In this document: piece by piece, positions 26,165 to 34,589 of the stretch | Layout of the letters: every line of letters starts with the position of its first letter | Position numbering within the stretch: position 1 is the first letter of the stretch | NCBI GenBank assembly: GCA_964489645.1 | Contig: CAZAZT010000003.1 | Span: forward strand, 6,482 to 70,481 | DNA length: 64,000 nucleotides | Direction of reading: 5' to 3' | From: JBEEPE01 sp964489645 | GTDB taxonomy: Bacteria; Verrucomicrobiota; Verrucomicrobiia; Chthoniobacterales; Chthoniobacteraceae | The notes under the pieces: model-generated | Told to the model about the DNA's origin: nothing | Databases searched by the model: none | What the model saw: only the letters and a program-made list of their open reading frames with translations | Position numbers and translations under genes: made by a program

Positions 26165-28945
26165 CTATGGCTTTTTTGGGGTTATGGAGGGGTTTGGTTG
26201 GAAGAGTGCAAGTTCCTTGCCGCTGGAGGCGTCCCAGAGGCGCAGCGCGCTGTCTTCACCACCGGCGATGATGGTTCCCGTGGGGGATGTCGCTGCTGCG
26301 GCTTGGACGAAGTCCGGAAGGTTGGTGATCGAGCGGACTTCGGAGGCGTCGTCCCCGATGATGCGCACTTGATTGTCCCCGGAGGAGGTGAGGATCTGGT
26401 TGGTGGACCCGAGGAACTGGAGGGAGGTGATCTCCTTTTTCCAACTGGTGAGCTTTTTCTTCCTCTCGCCAAGGGCCATATCCCAGACATTGACCACACC
26501 ATCCGCGCCGCCAGTGGCAACGACCCGGCCATCGACGCGGAAGGCTGCGGCGGTGACTTGATGGGTGTGGGCTTCGAGGAGGTAGACGTGTTTCCCCGAG
26601 GAGACTTCCGTGACTTTGGCGAGGCGGTCTGCGCCTCCGGACACGAGCCATTTTCCGTCGGGCGAGAAATCGACGGCGAGGACTGCATCGCGGTGGCGTT
26701 CTTTCCACGCCGCGACTTGTTGACCGGTCGATGCGTTCCAGATGTGAACGTCACCGGATCGAGAAGGGTCACCGGATCCGGTTGCGATGAGTTTTCCATC
26801 GGGGCTGAAGCGTGCGCAGTTCACTCGGCCGCTGAATGGGGATGTGCCGGTGATGTTGCCGATTGTCCGTTCGAGGCGCCAGTCGGAGAGGCGTTTTGAG
26901 CGGAGTTCCGATCCGTCCGCGAGCGTGCAACGGACTTGATCGTCGATCACGCGGAGCGCGATGGGGGAGACCGCTTTTTGAGGTTTGAGGAGACCGATTG
27001 GCCGACTTGAGGAGATGGCCCAACTGCGGATGCGACCGTCTTTGTCGACCGCGTGCACGGTAGCATTTGCGGCTCCGAAGGCCATGAGACTGGCGGTGGG
27101 TTGTGCCTTCCCTGAAGCCTCCTTGATCTTGGCGATCTGGTTTGTCGCCTCGGTCTGTGCTGTCTCGGATTTTTGGATGACCTCTTTCGCGTTCTTGGCG
27201 TTCTCTGCGTTCCGTTTTCGGGCCTCTTCCATCCGTGCGATATGGGCTTCGCCGTCCTTCACCTGGTTGTGGGAGTTTGCGACGAGTGTTTCGGCGGAGA
27301 TGAACGCCTTTTTGGTTGTATCGATCTTGTTGAGAGCGTCGCGGCGTTTCGTGGTCAGTGCTGCGTCCGGCTTCCCGTCGGGCGCGGCCTTGATCGCCAT
27401 TTCGACGTCGGCGAGTTCCTTCTCTGCGGCGGTGAACGCGTCTTTCGCTGGGGGGACCGCTTTCTCGCGTTCGGGTAATGTTTTGCGTGCGGTGGCGATC
27501 AGATCGGTGGTGCGTTTGGTGTGGTTATCCAGATCTTTCACCTCGTTCTCGAGTTTGGTGACGACCGATTTTTGGAACGCGACCTCGAGTGCGGCGCGTG
27601 CGATGTCCCGTTCGAGTGACTCGATGGATGCGGTGGTTTCGCTATCGCCTCCGAGTTCCGCGAGAAGGGTTCCGCTCGGAAGTTCGATGACGCGGATCTT
27701 GCCGGAGTCGATGGCGAGAGCTGCGCGCGCTCCGTCCGCTGAGACGCACAGTCCGACGGCGTTCGGGGTCTTGATGGATGTGTTCGGTTCGACTTTCTGC
27801 GTGGCGTGCAGGCGCAGGGTTTGATCTTTTGCAAGGATGGCAAATGCGTTGCCTTGCAGGGGTTTGATATCATGCACGCCGCCGGTGACAGGGAACGTCA
27901 GTGGGCTGCTTGCGGGCATGCCCTTGATGGGTTGGATTGTGACGTTGCCGGAGGGATCTGCGGTGATGAGTGCGGATGAGTCTCCCGTCCAACTTAGGAT
28001 ATCCTGGCTCGATCCGGTCTTTCGCTGGTGAACCGAGGCACCTGAATCGATGTTCCGCACTTCGATCTCTCCGGACTCCAGGAGGAATGCGATGTGAGAA
28101 TCGTCTGGTGCAGGAACGATGGCGAAGGGCTTCGCTGCGAGGGGTGTTCCGATCGCTCGCTCTTTCTGTGGCGATGAAGTGCTGAGGAGTGTGGGGGTGT
28201 TGTCCGCTTTGACGAACACATCGTGCGAGGATGAGTTTGAGGGAGTCCTTGGGGCGGAATCAGGTTGGGAGATGGGTGTTGTGGGGAGGGTGTCCCGTCT
28301 CCAGAGCTTGATCTCGCGGAAGCTGGTGGTGATGAGGGAATGTCCGTCTGGACTGAATGCGATGGAGTGGATGGAGGAGCGGTGCGCAGCGTTGGGGGTT
28401 CCGGCGGTGGGATCGCTGGGTGCTTTGGCGGGCAGGCGTGTTGCGGTGTCGTACGCGAACAGACGGTTGCCACGAGCGCAGAGGGCGTCGCGACCGTCAG
28501 GGCTGACTGCGACGGCGTAGATGGGGGCGGTTCCGGCGGGAAGAGGTTTCCAGACGATCTCGCGGGACGGCTTGATGGAATCTTTGGCGCCTTCGTCGAT
28601 CCAGGCTGCGAGGACCTTGATCTCAGCGGCGGAGAGGTCGCGCGCGCCGGATTTGTTGTTCTTCGGCGGCATGATTGCATCATCCTTGTGAAGAGCGGCT
28701 TGCACTACGGGGCTTTCGCTGGATTTCCCGGGTATCACGCCTGGGCCGGAGTCGCCTGTCTTCCGGATTTCGGCGGGCGATTCCATGTTGAGGCCACCTT
28801 TTGCGGTGGTCTTGTTGTGGCACGCGATGCAGTTGTTCTCGAGGAACGGGAAGACGTCTTTGTAGAAATCGACGGCGAACGCACTTGCCGTGGTGAGGCA
28901 GGTGGCGGCGGCGAACGAGAGGGCGTGGCGCAGTGGAGCGATCAC
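26165..28945 (-). CDS. Exported PSCyt1 cytochrome-like / WD40 protein with coiled-coil insertion
   Basis: A 926-residue protein: signal peptide (1-24), PSCyt1 haem-type domain with CIACH (39-43) and the family's IMPPKNN segment (about 91-97). A beta-propeller of WD40-like blades follows from about 140 (typical strand AVAVSPDG and FSPDGHSLITTS). It is broken at about 441-625 by a long Lys/Ala/Glu-rich coiled coil, then resumes (FSPDGKLIATGSGD, FSPDGKWLVSGGAD). The likely role is as a cell-surface or periplasmic scaffold in the operon with DUF1549/1553 and DUF1501 proteins. The start overlaps the stop of the upstream PPC gene by 4 bases. No enzyme motif is visible. Confidence 0.85.
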   Translation of the reverse strand: MIAPLRHALSFAAATCLTTASAFAVDFYKDVFPFLENNCIACHNKTTAKGGLNMESPAEIRKTGDSGPGVIPGKSSESPVVQAALHKDDAIMPPKNNKSGARDLSAAEIKVLAAWIDEGAKDSIKPSREIVWKPLPAGTAPIYAVAVSPDGRDALCARGNRLFAYDTATRLPAKAPSDPTAGTPNAAHRSSIHSIAFSPDGHSLITTSFREIKLWRRDTLPTTPISQPDSAPRTPSNSSSHDVFVKADNTPTLLSTSSPQKERAIGTPLAAKPFAIVPAPDDSHIAFLLESGEIEVRNIDSGASVHQRKTGSSQDILSWTGDSSALITADPSGNVTIQPIKGMPASSPLTFPVTGGVHDIKPLQGNAFAILAKDQTLRLHATQKVEPNTSIKTPNAVGLCVSADGARAALAIDSGKIRVIELPSGTLLAELGGDSETTASIESLERDIARAALEVAFQKSVVTKLENEVKDLDNHTKRTTDLIATARKTLPEREKAVPPAKDAFTAAEKELADVEMAIKAAPDGKPDAALTTKRRDALNKIDTTKKAFISAETLVANSHNQVKDGEAHIARMEEARKRNAENAKNAKEVIQKSETAQTEATNQIAKIKEASGKAQPTASLMAFGAANATVHAVDKDGRIRSWAISSSRPIGLLKPQKAVSPIALRVIDDQVRCTLADGSELRSKRLSDWRLERTIGNITGTSPFSGRVNCARFSPDGKLIATGSGDPSRSGDVHIWNASTGQQVAAWKERHRDAVLAVDFSPDGKWLVSGGADRLAKVTEVSSGKHVYLLEAHTHQVTAAAFRVDGRVVATGGADGVVNVWDMALGERKKKLTSWKKEITSLQFLGSTNQILTSSGDNQVRIIGDDASEVRSITNLPDFVQAAAATSPTGTIIAGGEDSALRLWDASSGKELALFQPNPSITPKKP

Positions 28946-31035
28946 TTCTTCGCGGGGTTGATTTTGATCCGGATGGGTTCGGAGGTGACGATGTCGACGA
29001 TATCTTTGGGTGCTTCAGCAGGTTTTGCTGCGACCCTGCCTGTCGCCTCTGCCGCCTTGGGTTCTGGTTGAGGGGCTGCGGCTGAAGGGAGTTTTGGTGC
29101 GGACGGATATTTTGCGACGACGCCGCCGTGGATCGCGAACGTGTATTCGCCGGGGGCGAGTTTGAGGGATGCGAGATCCAGCTCGATCTTCGATTCGGCG
29201 GCTTTGGTGGGGATGTCGAAAGGTTTGATGCCGGAGATGTCCTGCCCGAGTGCGGTCATCTTGATTGAGCCGCCGGAGAACTCGCCGCGCCATGTGAGTT
29301 TGAGGGGGACGACGAGTTTGCCCGCGGCATCGACTTCGAAGGGTTTGTTCTCGGCGGGAGCGATGGTGAGTGGCGTGAGTTCTTCTCCTCCGACGGAGAC
29401 GGGGGTATCGGCGATGAGGCGAGGGGACGGTGTTTCGCCGCTTGCATCACGAACGGGCCACACCATGGAGGCGGTTGGGCATTGGCGAGTGATCTGTTGT
29501 TCCCCGATCTTTGCGCTGGCGGTGATGCGGGCGAGAGACACGCCGCGAGGGGCGTCCGCTGAGGCGGTGAACAGGATGGTGCCGACATTCTTGCCTTGCG
29601 GGATGCGAAGACCCGTTGCGGTGACGCCGGGAGGCAGGTTGTCCACGGAGAGTTCGATTGGACCATCGAATCCATCGCGGCGAACGGCGACGACCTCGAA
29701 GGGCATGGTTGCACCGCCGCGAAGCGCGATGGGTTTTGAGACAGCGGCACGGTCGCCGTTGCGGAGTTCCTTGTGGAGGGCCCATGCGGCGACGGCGAAA
29801 TCTGGTGCAGGTTTTCTGATGATGAGGCTGTAGGTGTGGCGTGGCACTGCGCGGGTGCCGCCGAACAGGTCGCGGATCTGGATGCGGTAGTGACCGTCCT
29901 CCTTCACCTCGAGTTTCCCGAGCGGATCGGCGGAGCCGATGTCGTAGGGCGGTCCGTCGTAAGCATATCCGTTGGAGGAGAGTTTGACGGGACTGGCGGT
30001 GTCGTTGATCTCCGCGACATCCTCGGTGGAGCCGTCGGGTTTGACCTTTTGGACGAGGATGAATGGGTCGGTGGGCAGCCCGTTCCGTTCGGAGACCGCC
30101 TCGATCCACCAGATCTCGCCCTTTTTGCCTTGGAAGTCGTAGGTGTCGACATCTCCTGCGGTGGCGAATGCACCGTGGATGGTGCAGGGCGGGGTGATCG
30201 ATTGAGCGTTTGCAGCGAGGTTGTTGGGTTCTTTCTCGTTGAGGGTGTTGCTTGGGATGTGTTCGGGCTGTGGGAGCGTGGCGGAACTCACGGTCCGGGT
30301 GGAGGGTTGTCGCGGGGCGGGTGTGTCCGCATTCGGCGGCAGCATGAGCGCGAGGCGGTAGAAATGTTCGGGGCCGCCTTGGAAGGTGAGTCCGTGGACT
30401 TTGACGTGATAGGTTCCGTCGGAGGGTGCGGTGAACTCGAGGTGTCCTGTTCGACGTTCTGCGACAAGGTCGCGTCCCTTGTCATCGGCGACGATGACGA
30501 CGGGGGTGAGTTTGGAATCGATGCCGGTTGTGGCGCATTCGAGGACGAAATGTTGTCCTTTCGCGGCTTCAAAGCGGTAGAAGTCGACGGCTTTGGTGGT
30601 GGTGATTGCGTTGCAGATGGTGTTGGGAGGGAGGGGCAGGGCTTTATCGAGAGAGGTGTTGGCGGCCTTGCGAGTGATTTCGTCGAAGTGATTGATGGAG
30701 AAAGCTCTTGCGGACGACATGCCGAGTTTCGTGAAGAGGCGTGCTTCGACGATGCCGGGTTGTGCGTCTGGCGCGATGGTGACCAAGAAGCGGTTCGGTT
30801 CGACCTCCCCTTTTTCGTCCTTTTTGGGTGTTGCTGTGATTTTTGGGGAGGAGAAGACGAGATCGGTGCAGCCTGCGCCTTCTTCCGAGGTGACGACCAC
30901 TTCGACGGTAGAACCGGCGCGTGCTCCCATGGGCATGGTTGTGAGCAGGCGGGGTGCGGGGAGGAGGACGGATTGGGCGATCGCGGTTGAGGTGATCGCT
31001 AGGAATGGGATCGCGAGGAGGGGGAGGAATCGCAT
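28942..31035 (-). CDS. Exported PPC-domain protein
   Basis: A 697-residue exported protein of all-beta composition. A signal peptide (1-20) is followed by IPT/Ig-like strands (around MPMGARAGSTVEVVVT, residues 35-50). Two bacterial pre-peptidase C-terminal (PPC) domains follow, recognisable by KAVDFYRFEAAKGQHFVLEC and VDTYDFQGKKGEIWWIEAV, each with a later DGTYHVKVHG or DGHYRIQIRD strand. C-terminal Ig-like strands and a Pro/Ala tail complete it. PPC domains are usually found at the C-terminus of secreted peptidases; here there is no peptidase domain. The gene is second in the operon, 2 bases after the DUF1549/1553 gene, and overlaps the next by 4 bases. Confidence 0.82.
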   Translation of the reverse strand: MRFLPLLAIPFLAITSTAIAQSVLLPAPRLLTTMPMGARAGSTVEVVVTSEEGAGCTDLVFSSPKITATPKKDEKGEVEPNRFLVTIAPDAQPGIVEARLFTKLGMSSARAFSINHFDEITRKAANTSLDKALPLPPNTICNAITTTKAVDFYRFEAAKGQHFVLECATTGIDSKLTPVVIVADDKGRDLVAERRTGHLEFTAPSDGTYHVKVHGLTFQGGPEHFYRLALMLPPNADTPAPRQPSTRTVSSATLPQPEHIPSNTLNEKEPNNLAANAQSITPPCTIHGAFATAGDVDTYDFQGKKGEIWWIEAVSERNGLPTDPFILVQKVKPDGSTEDVAEINDTASPVKLSSNGYAYDGPPYDIGSADPLGKLEVKEDGHYRIQIRDLFGGTRAVPRHTYSLIIRKPAPDFAVAAWALHKELRNGDRAAVSKPIALRGGATMPFEVVAVRRDGFDGPIELSVDNLPPGVTATGLRIPQGKNVGTILFTASADAPRGVSLARITASAKIGEQQITRQCPTASMVWPVRDASGETPSPRLIADTPVSVGGEELTPLTIAPAENKPFEVDAAGKLVVPLKLTWRGEFSGGSIKMTALGQDISGIKPFDIPTKAAESKIELDLASLKLAPGEYTFAIHGGVVAKYPSAPKLPSAAAPQPEPKAAEATGRVAAKPAEAPKDIVDIVTSEPIRIKINPAKK

Positions 31036-31037
31036 GG

Positions 31038-33233
31038 TCAGTGGTTGAATAGGAATTCTTTGGAGTTGATGAGGGCCCAGATGAGGTCTTCGTAAGCCAT
31101 TTTTCGTGAGGCTGTTGGGTCCATGGATTTGCCATCTGGGGAAAGTCGTTCTTTCGAGAGGTGTTCGCGAGCGACCGCGAGTTCGGCTTCGCGTGGTGCG
31201 CGTGAGAAGGCGCCGAGGTAAAGGTCGCGGAGGTTGGCCTCATCGTCCTTGGACTTGGCCATGCGAGCGGCAGCGGCGTCGCTGCCGGAGAGTTTTGCGC
31301 GCATCTCTGGGGCGTTCATGAGGTGGAGGCTTTGGGACAGGCTGGGCGCCTGAACCCGTTCGCATTCGCAGACGGAGTCCCCTTCTGGACGTCCGAAGAC
31401 GGTGAGGAAAAGGGAGGCCTTGTTGTAGCTATTGTCGGGGAGTGCGATGGCGCGGGTGCCGGCTGGGAGGTCGGAGTAGTTGGTGACCGACTTGGTGACT
31501 TGGTCGATGGAATCGAGGAGGACCTCTGCGTTGAGGCGGCGCGGGTAGTAGTGGGAGTAGTTCTGGCGGTCGGCTGCGTTATCGGAGTTGGTCGTGGCGG
31601 AGAGTTGGTAGGTGGTGGATGTGGTGATCGTGCGGATGACAGATTTCAGGTTGAACTTGTTCTCCACGAAGTGTTTGGCGAGTGCGTCCAAGAGTTCGGG
31701 ATTTGTTGGGGGATTGGTATCACGCATGTCGTCCTCCGGTTCCACGAGTCCGCGATTGAAGAAATGCTTCCAGTAGCGGTTGGCTAGGGCTTTGGAGAAG
31801 AACGGGTTATCCGATGCGCCGATCCAGTCGGCGAGGTGGATGCGCGGGTCATCGTCGGGTGCGATGTCGAGTTTCTGGCCGCCTAGGCCGGCGGGCGGGA
31901 CCATTTGTCCGGTGCGCTTGTTCTCCGCTTTGGCGGTGCCGCGTTTGTGGAAGATGAGGGATTGTCCGGCGGTGGCGGTTGGGCGTCGACCGACCTGGGT
32001 GAAGAACGCGGCGAGTCCGTAATAGTCCTGCTGGCTCCAACGCTCGAAGGGGTGGTGATGGCATTGGGCGCAGCCCATACGGACGCCGAGGAAGAGTTGG
32101 GAGACGTCTTCGAGTTGCTGTTCAGGTGTTTTCACCTGGTTGTACCAAGCGACGGGCGGGTTGGAGACGGCATCGCCAGTGGCGGCGAGGAGTTCGCGGA
32201 CCATTTGATCGTAAGGTCTGTTGGCGAGGAGGCCGTCGCGCAGCCACGAATGGAAGGCGAAACTGGCTTTCGTTCCTTTGTCGATGCGCTTGTTACGGAG
32301 GACAGCCGCCCATTTGTTCGCGAAGAAGTCTGCGTATTCTGGGCTGGCGAGCAGGGTGTCCACGAGTTGCGTCCGCTTGTCGGGGCGGTTGTCGGAGAGG
32401 AATGCGTTGGTCTCCTCTGCGGTTGGGGCTTTTCCTGCGATGTCGAGGGAGGCACGTCGGATGAACGTCGCGTCGTCGCAGACTGCGGAAGGCGGGATGC
32501 CGAGGCGCTTGAGGTTTGAGAAGACGAGATCGTCGATGAAGTTCTTGGAGGGAGGCAGGGAGGGTACGGGAGCACCGAGCGGAAGTGCGGCGGTGTAGAC
32601 GCCCACGAGGCCTTGATATCGCACCATGACGGCTGCGTTTCCGGGAAGATCGGAGAACGAGACTCTGCCGCCCTCGGAGACCTCGGCCATCGCCTTGTCG
32701 TTCGGTTCGTAGACGGCGAGATGGGTGACGTCGCGGGTGGATTGATCGCTGTAGGTTGCGGTGACCTTGAGCTGTCGTTCGGAGCGAACGGGGAGGGTGT
32801 CTTTTGGTGGGGTGATTGCGAGGGAAGTGATTTGGGGTTCGTTCTCGACGTGGAAAGGCATTCCATCACCGATCCAGCGAGCGATGGCTTTGAACTCGGC
32901 GGATTCTGGCGCGAGCTTTCTGCCGCCGCCGTGAGGTGAGAGGTTGGCGGCCTTTTGGAGGAGGAGGCTTTGCTCTGGGGCGTCTGGGAAGACGCGTCGA
33001 CCGCGGCCTTCCTTGACGATGTGTTCATAGTCCTCGGCGGGTTCGTAGCCGAAGAGCGAGAGGCGGAATCCGTTCTGTCCGATGATGGCTTTGGCGTGGC
33101 ACGCACCTGTATTGCAGCCTGCCTTGGTGAGGATCGGGACGACGTCGTTGATGAACGAGACCGGACGTTCTGCCGCGGCTGCGGCGAGCGCTACGGCACT
33201 GAGGAGAAGGGTGCTGAGGAGGGGGCGAAGCAT
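31038..33233 (-). CDS. DUF1549/DUF1553 protein with CX4CH motif, operon head
   Basis: A 731-residue exported protein with signal peptide 1-21. It has the cytochrome-like motif CNTGACH (C40, C45, H46), which has four residues between the cysteines instead of two. A Big2/Ig-like beta domain follows (about 135-225, around ATYSDQSTRDVTHLAVYE). DUF1549 comes next (FIDDLVFSNLKRLGIPPSA, ... FFANKWAAVLRNKRI) with the MGCAQCHHHPFERW motif, and then DUF1553 (ADWIGASDNPFFSKALANRY, ... HLMNAPEMRAKLSG). This subtype is frequent in PVC bacteria. It leads the five-gene operon. The start at 33233 gives the only sensible signal peptide. Confidence 0.9.
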   Translation of the reverse strand: MLRPLLSTLLLSAVALAAAAAERPVSFINDVVPILTKAGCNTGACHAKAIIGQNGFRLSLFGYEPAEDYEHIVKEGRGRRVFPDAPEQSLLLQKAANLSPHGGGRKLAPESAEFKAIARWIGDGMPFHVENEPQITSLAITPPKDTLPVRSERQLKVTATYSDQSTRDVTHLAVYEPNDKAMAEVSEGGRVSFSDLPGNAAVMVRYQGLVGVYTAALPLGAPVPSLPPSKNFIDDLVFSNLKRLGIPPSAVCDDATFIRRASLDIAGKAPTAEETNAFLSDNRPDKRTQLVDTLLASPEYADFFANKWAAVLRNKRIDKGTKASFAFHSWLRDGLLANRPYDQMVRELLAATGDAVSNPPVAWYNQVKTPEQQLEDVSQLFLGVRMGCAQCHHHPFERWSQQDYYGLAAFFTQVGRRPTATAGQSLIFHKRGTAKAENKRTGQMVPPAGLGGQKLDIAPDDDPRIHLADWIGASDNPFFSKALANRYWKHFFNRGLVEPEDDMRDTNPPTNPELLDALAKHFVENKFNLKSVIRTITTSTTYQLSATTNSDNAADRQNYSHYYPRRLNAEVLLDSIDQVTKSVTNYSDLPAGTRAIALPDNSYNKASLFLTVFGRPEGDSVCECERVQAPSLSQSLHLMNAPEMRAKLSGSDAAAARMAKSKDDEANLRDLYLGAFSRAPREAELAVAREHLSKERLSPDGKSMDPTASRKMAYEDLIWALINSKEFLFNH

Positions 33234-33367
33234 GGCTCACTAAGGGCGAGATTTATTACCTGAGAAACTTAGTCCCGATGCCACCAATAAGGGATTCGGC
33301 GGCGTGTTGGAAGCAGTTCTGGATCAGCCGGTTGCATCGAATGGCCTGAAATGGGCGGTGTTTCGGC

Positions 33368-33399
33368 AAAAAACAACACATCTGCCGGATTTTCGGCAG
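33368..33399 (-). terminator. Rho-independent terminator of the thiolase operon
   Basis: On the minus strand, 38 bases after the thiolase stop, a perfect 6-bp stem CTGCCG/CGGCAG (33394-33399 with 33382-33387) encloses a 6-base loop. Eight bases further on lies a run of six T (33368-33373). This is the expected end of the operon running from 41060 to 33437. Confidence 0.65.
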
Positions 33400-33436
33400 G
33401 AGGGGGGGCGGATTCGGTGGCGAAGGTGGCTGGGGT

Positions 33437-34588
33437 TCAGCGTTCGATGGCCATGGCGACTCCCATTCCTCCTCCGACGCAGAGACTTGCGACGCCCCGG
33501 TGGAGGTCGAGGTCTTCCATGAGGTGGAGCAGGGTGACGAGGATGCGTGCTCCGCTGGCGCCGATGGGGTGTCCGAGGGCGATGGCGCCTCCGCGGCGGT
33601 TGACCTTTGCGGGGTCGAGGTGGAGTTGCTTGATGCACCCGAGGGTTTGGGCTGCGAAGGCCTCGTTGATCTCGAACGCATCGATGGAATCGCGGGACCA
33701 ACCGGCGATGCGGAGGAGTTCCTCGATCGCAGTGACCGGACCGAGGCCCATGGTTGCTGGGTCACATCCGGTGGTGCAGCTTGCGACGATGCGTGCGCGG
33801 CTTTGAAGACCGCTTGCTTGGAGTGCGTCTTCGCGGGCGAGGAGCAGCATGGCGGCACCGTCATTGATGCCCGAGGAGTTGCCTGGGGTGACGGAACCGT
33901 TTGTCCGGAATGCGGGCTTGAGTTTGGCGAGGCTGGTGGTCGTGGTGTCTGAGCGGGGGTGTTCGTCCTGTTCAACGGTGTCCTTCCGATTGGTGACGGG
34001 CACGATCTCGCGTGCGAAGGCGTCACGATGGGTGTGAGCGAGGGCTTGGCTCGTTGCGGCGAAAGCATCCTGTTCTTCGCGGGAGATGCGGAGCAGTTCG
34101 ACGATGCGTTCAGCGGTTTCGCCCATGCCGATGTGCAGGAATGGGTCGGTGAGTCCGTCGTTTTGGATGGAGTCGAGGATGGTGCTGGCGCCCAACTTTT
34201 TCCCCCAGCGGAGTTCGGGGAGGAGGAAGGGTGCAGCGCTCATGTTTTCGACACCTCCGGCGAGTGCGAGTTGGTGTTGGGGGTTTTGCAGGGTGTTCGT
34301 GGCGAGAGCGACGGCTTTGAGCGCGGATCCGCATGCCATATTGACCGTGAATGCTGGTGTTGAGTGAGGGACGCCGATGCGGAGGCCGGTCTGGCGGGCG
34401 ACATTCATGCCTGAACCGGATTGAAGGACTTGTCCTAGAATGATTTCGGAAACCCTTTCACGAAGGTTTTCTGGTACGGTTGCATTTGCAACGTGTGCAG
34501 CGAGATCGGCTGGCGGCAGGTCTTTGAGACCTCCGCCGAACTTGCCTATCGGGGTGCGTTTTGCGGCGATGATGTGAATGGGATGCAT
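33437..34588 (-). CDS. Acetyl-CoA C-acetyltransferase / 3-ketoacyl-CoA thiolase
   Basis: A 383-residue thiolase with its complete catalytic set: nucleophile C86 (NMACGSALKA), H340 (ALGHPIGASGAR) and C370 (ASLCVGGGMG), plus the NEAFA loop. Thiolases of this biosynthetic/degradative size cleave or form acetoacetyl-CoA or 3-ketoacyl-CoA. The gene ends the six-gene minus-strand operon and lies 1 base downstream of the CoA-transferase. With the SDR it makes a route 3-hydroxyacid to 3-ketoacid to ketoacyl-CoA to two acyl-CoA. Acetoacetate is the simplest substrate that fits, but longer or branched ketoacids cannot be excluded. Confidence 0.93.
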   Translation of the reverse strand: MHPIHIIAAKRTPIGKFGGGLKDLPPADLAAHVANATVPENLRERVSEIILGQVLQSGSGMNVARQTGLRIGVPHSTPAFTVNMACGSALKAVALATNTLQNPQHQLALAGGVENMSAAPFLLPELRWGKKLGASTILDSIQNDGLTDPFLHIGMGETAERIVELLRISREEQDAFAATSQALAHTHRDAFAREIVPVTNRKDTVEQDEHPRSDTTTTSLAKLKPAFRTNGSVTPGNSSGINDGAAMLLLAREDALQASGLQSRARIVASCTTGCDPATMGLGPVTAIEELLRIAGWSRDSIDAFEINEAFAAQTLGCIKQLHLDPAKVNRRGGAIALGHPIGASGARILVTLLHLMEDLDLHRGVASLCVGGGMGVAMAIER

Positions 34589-34589
34589 T

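Noticed and set aside
29773..30990. A 405-codon + strand open frame opposite the PPC-domain gene
   Set aside because: Composition dominated by Gly, Asp, Val and Cys without any recognisable motif. The minus-strand gene has a signal peptide, PPC domains and operon spacing.
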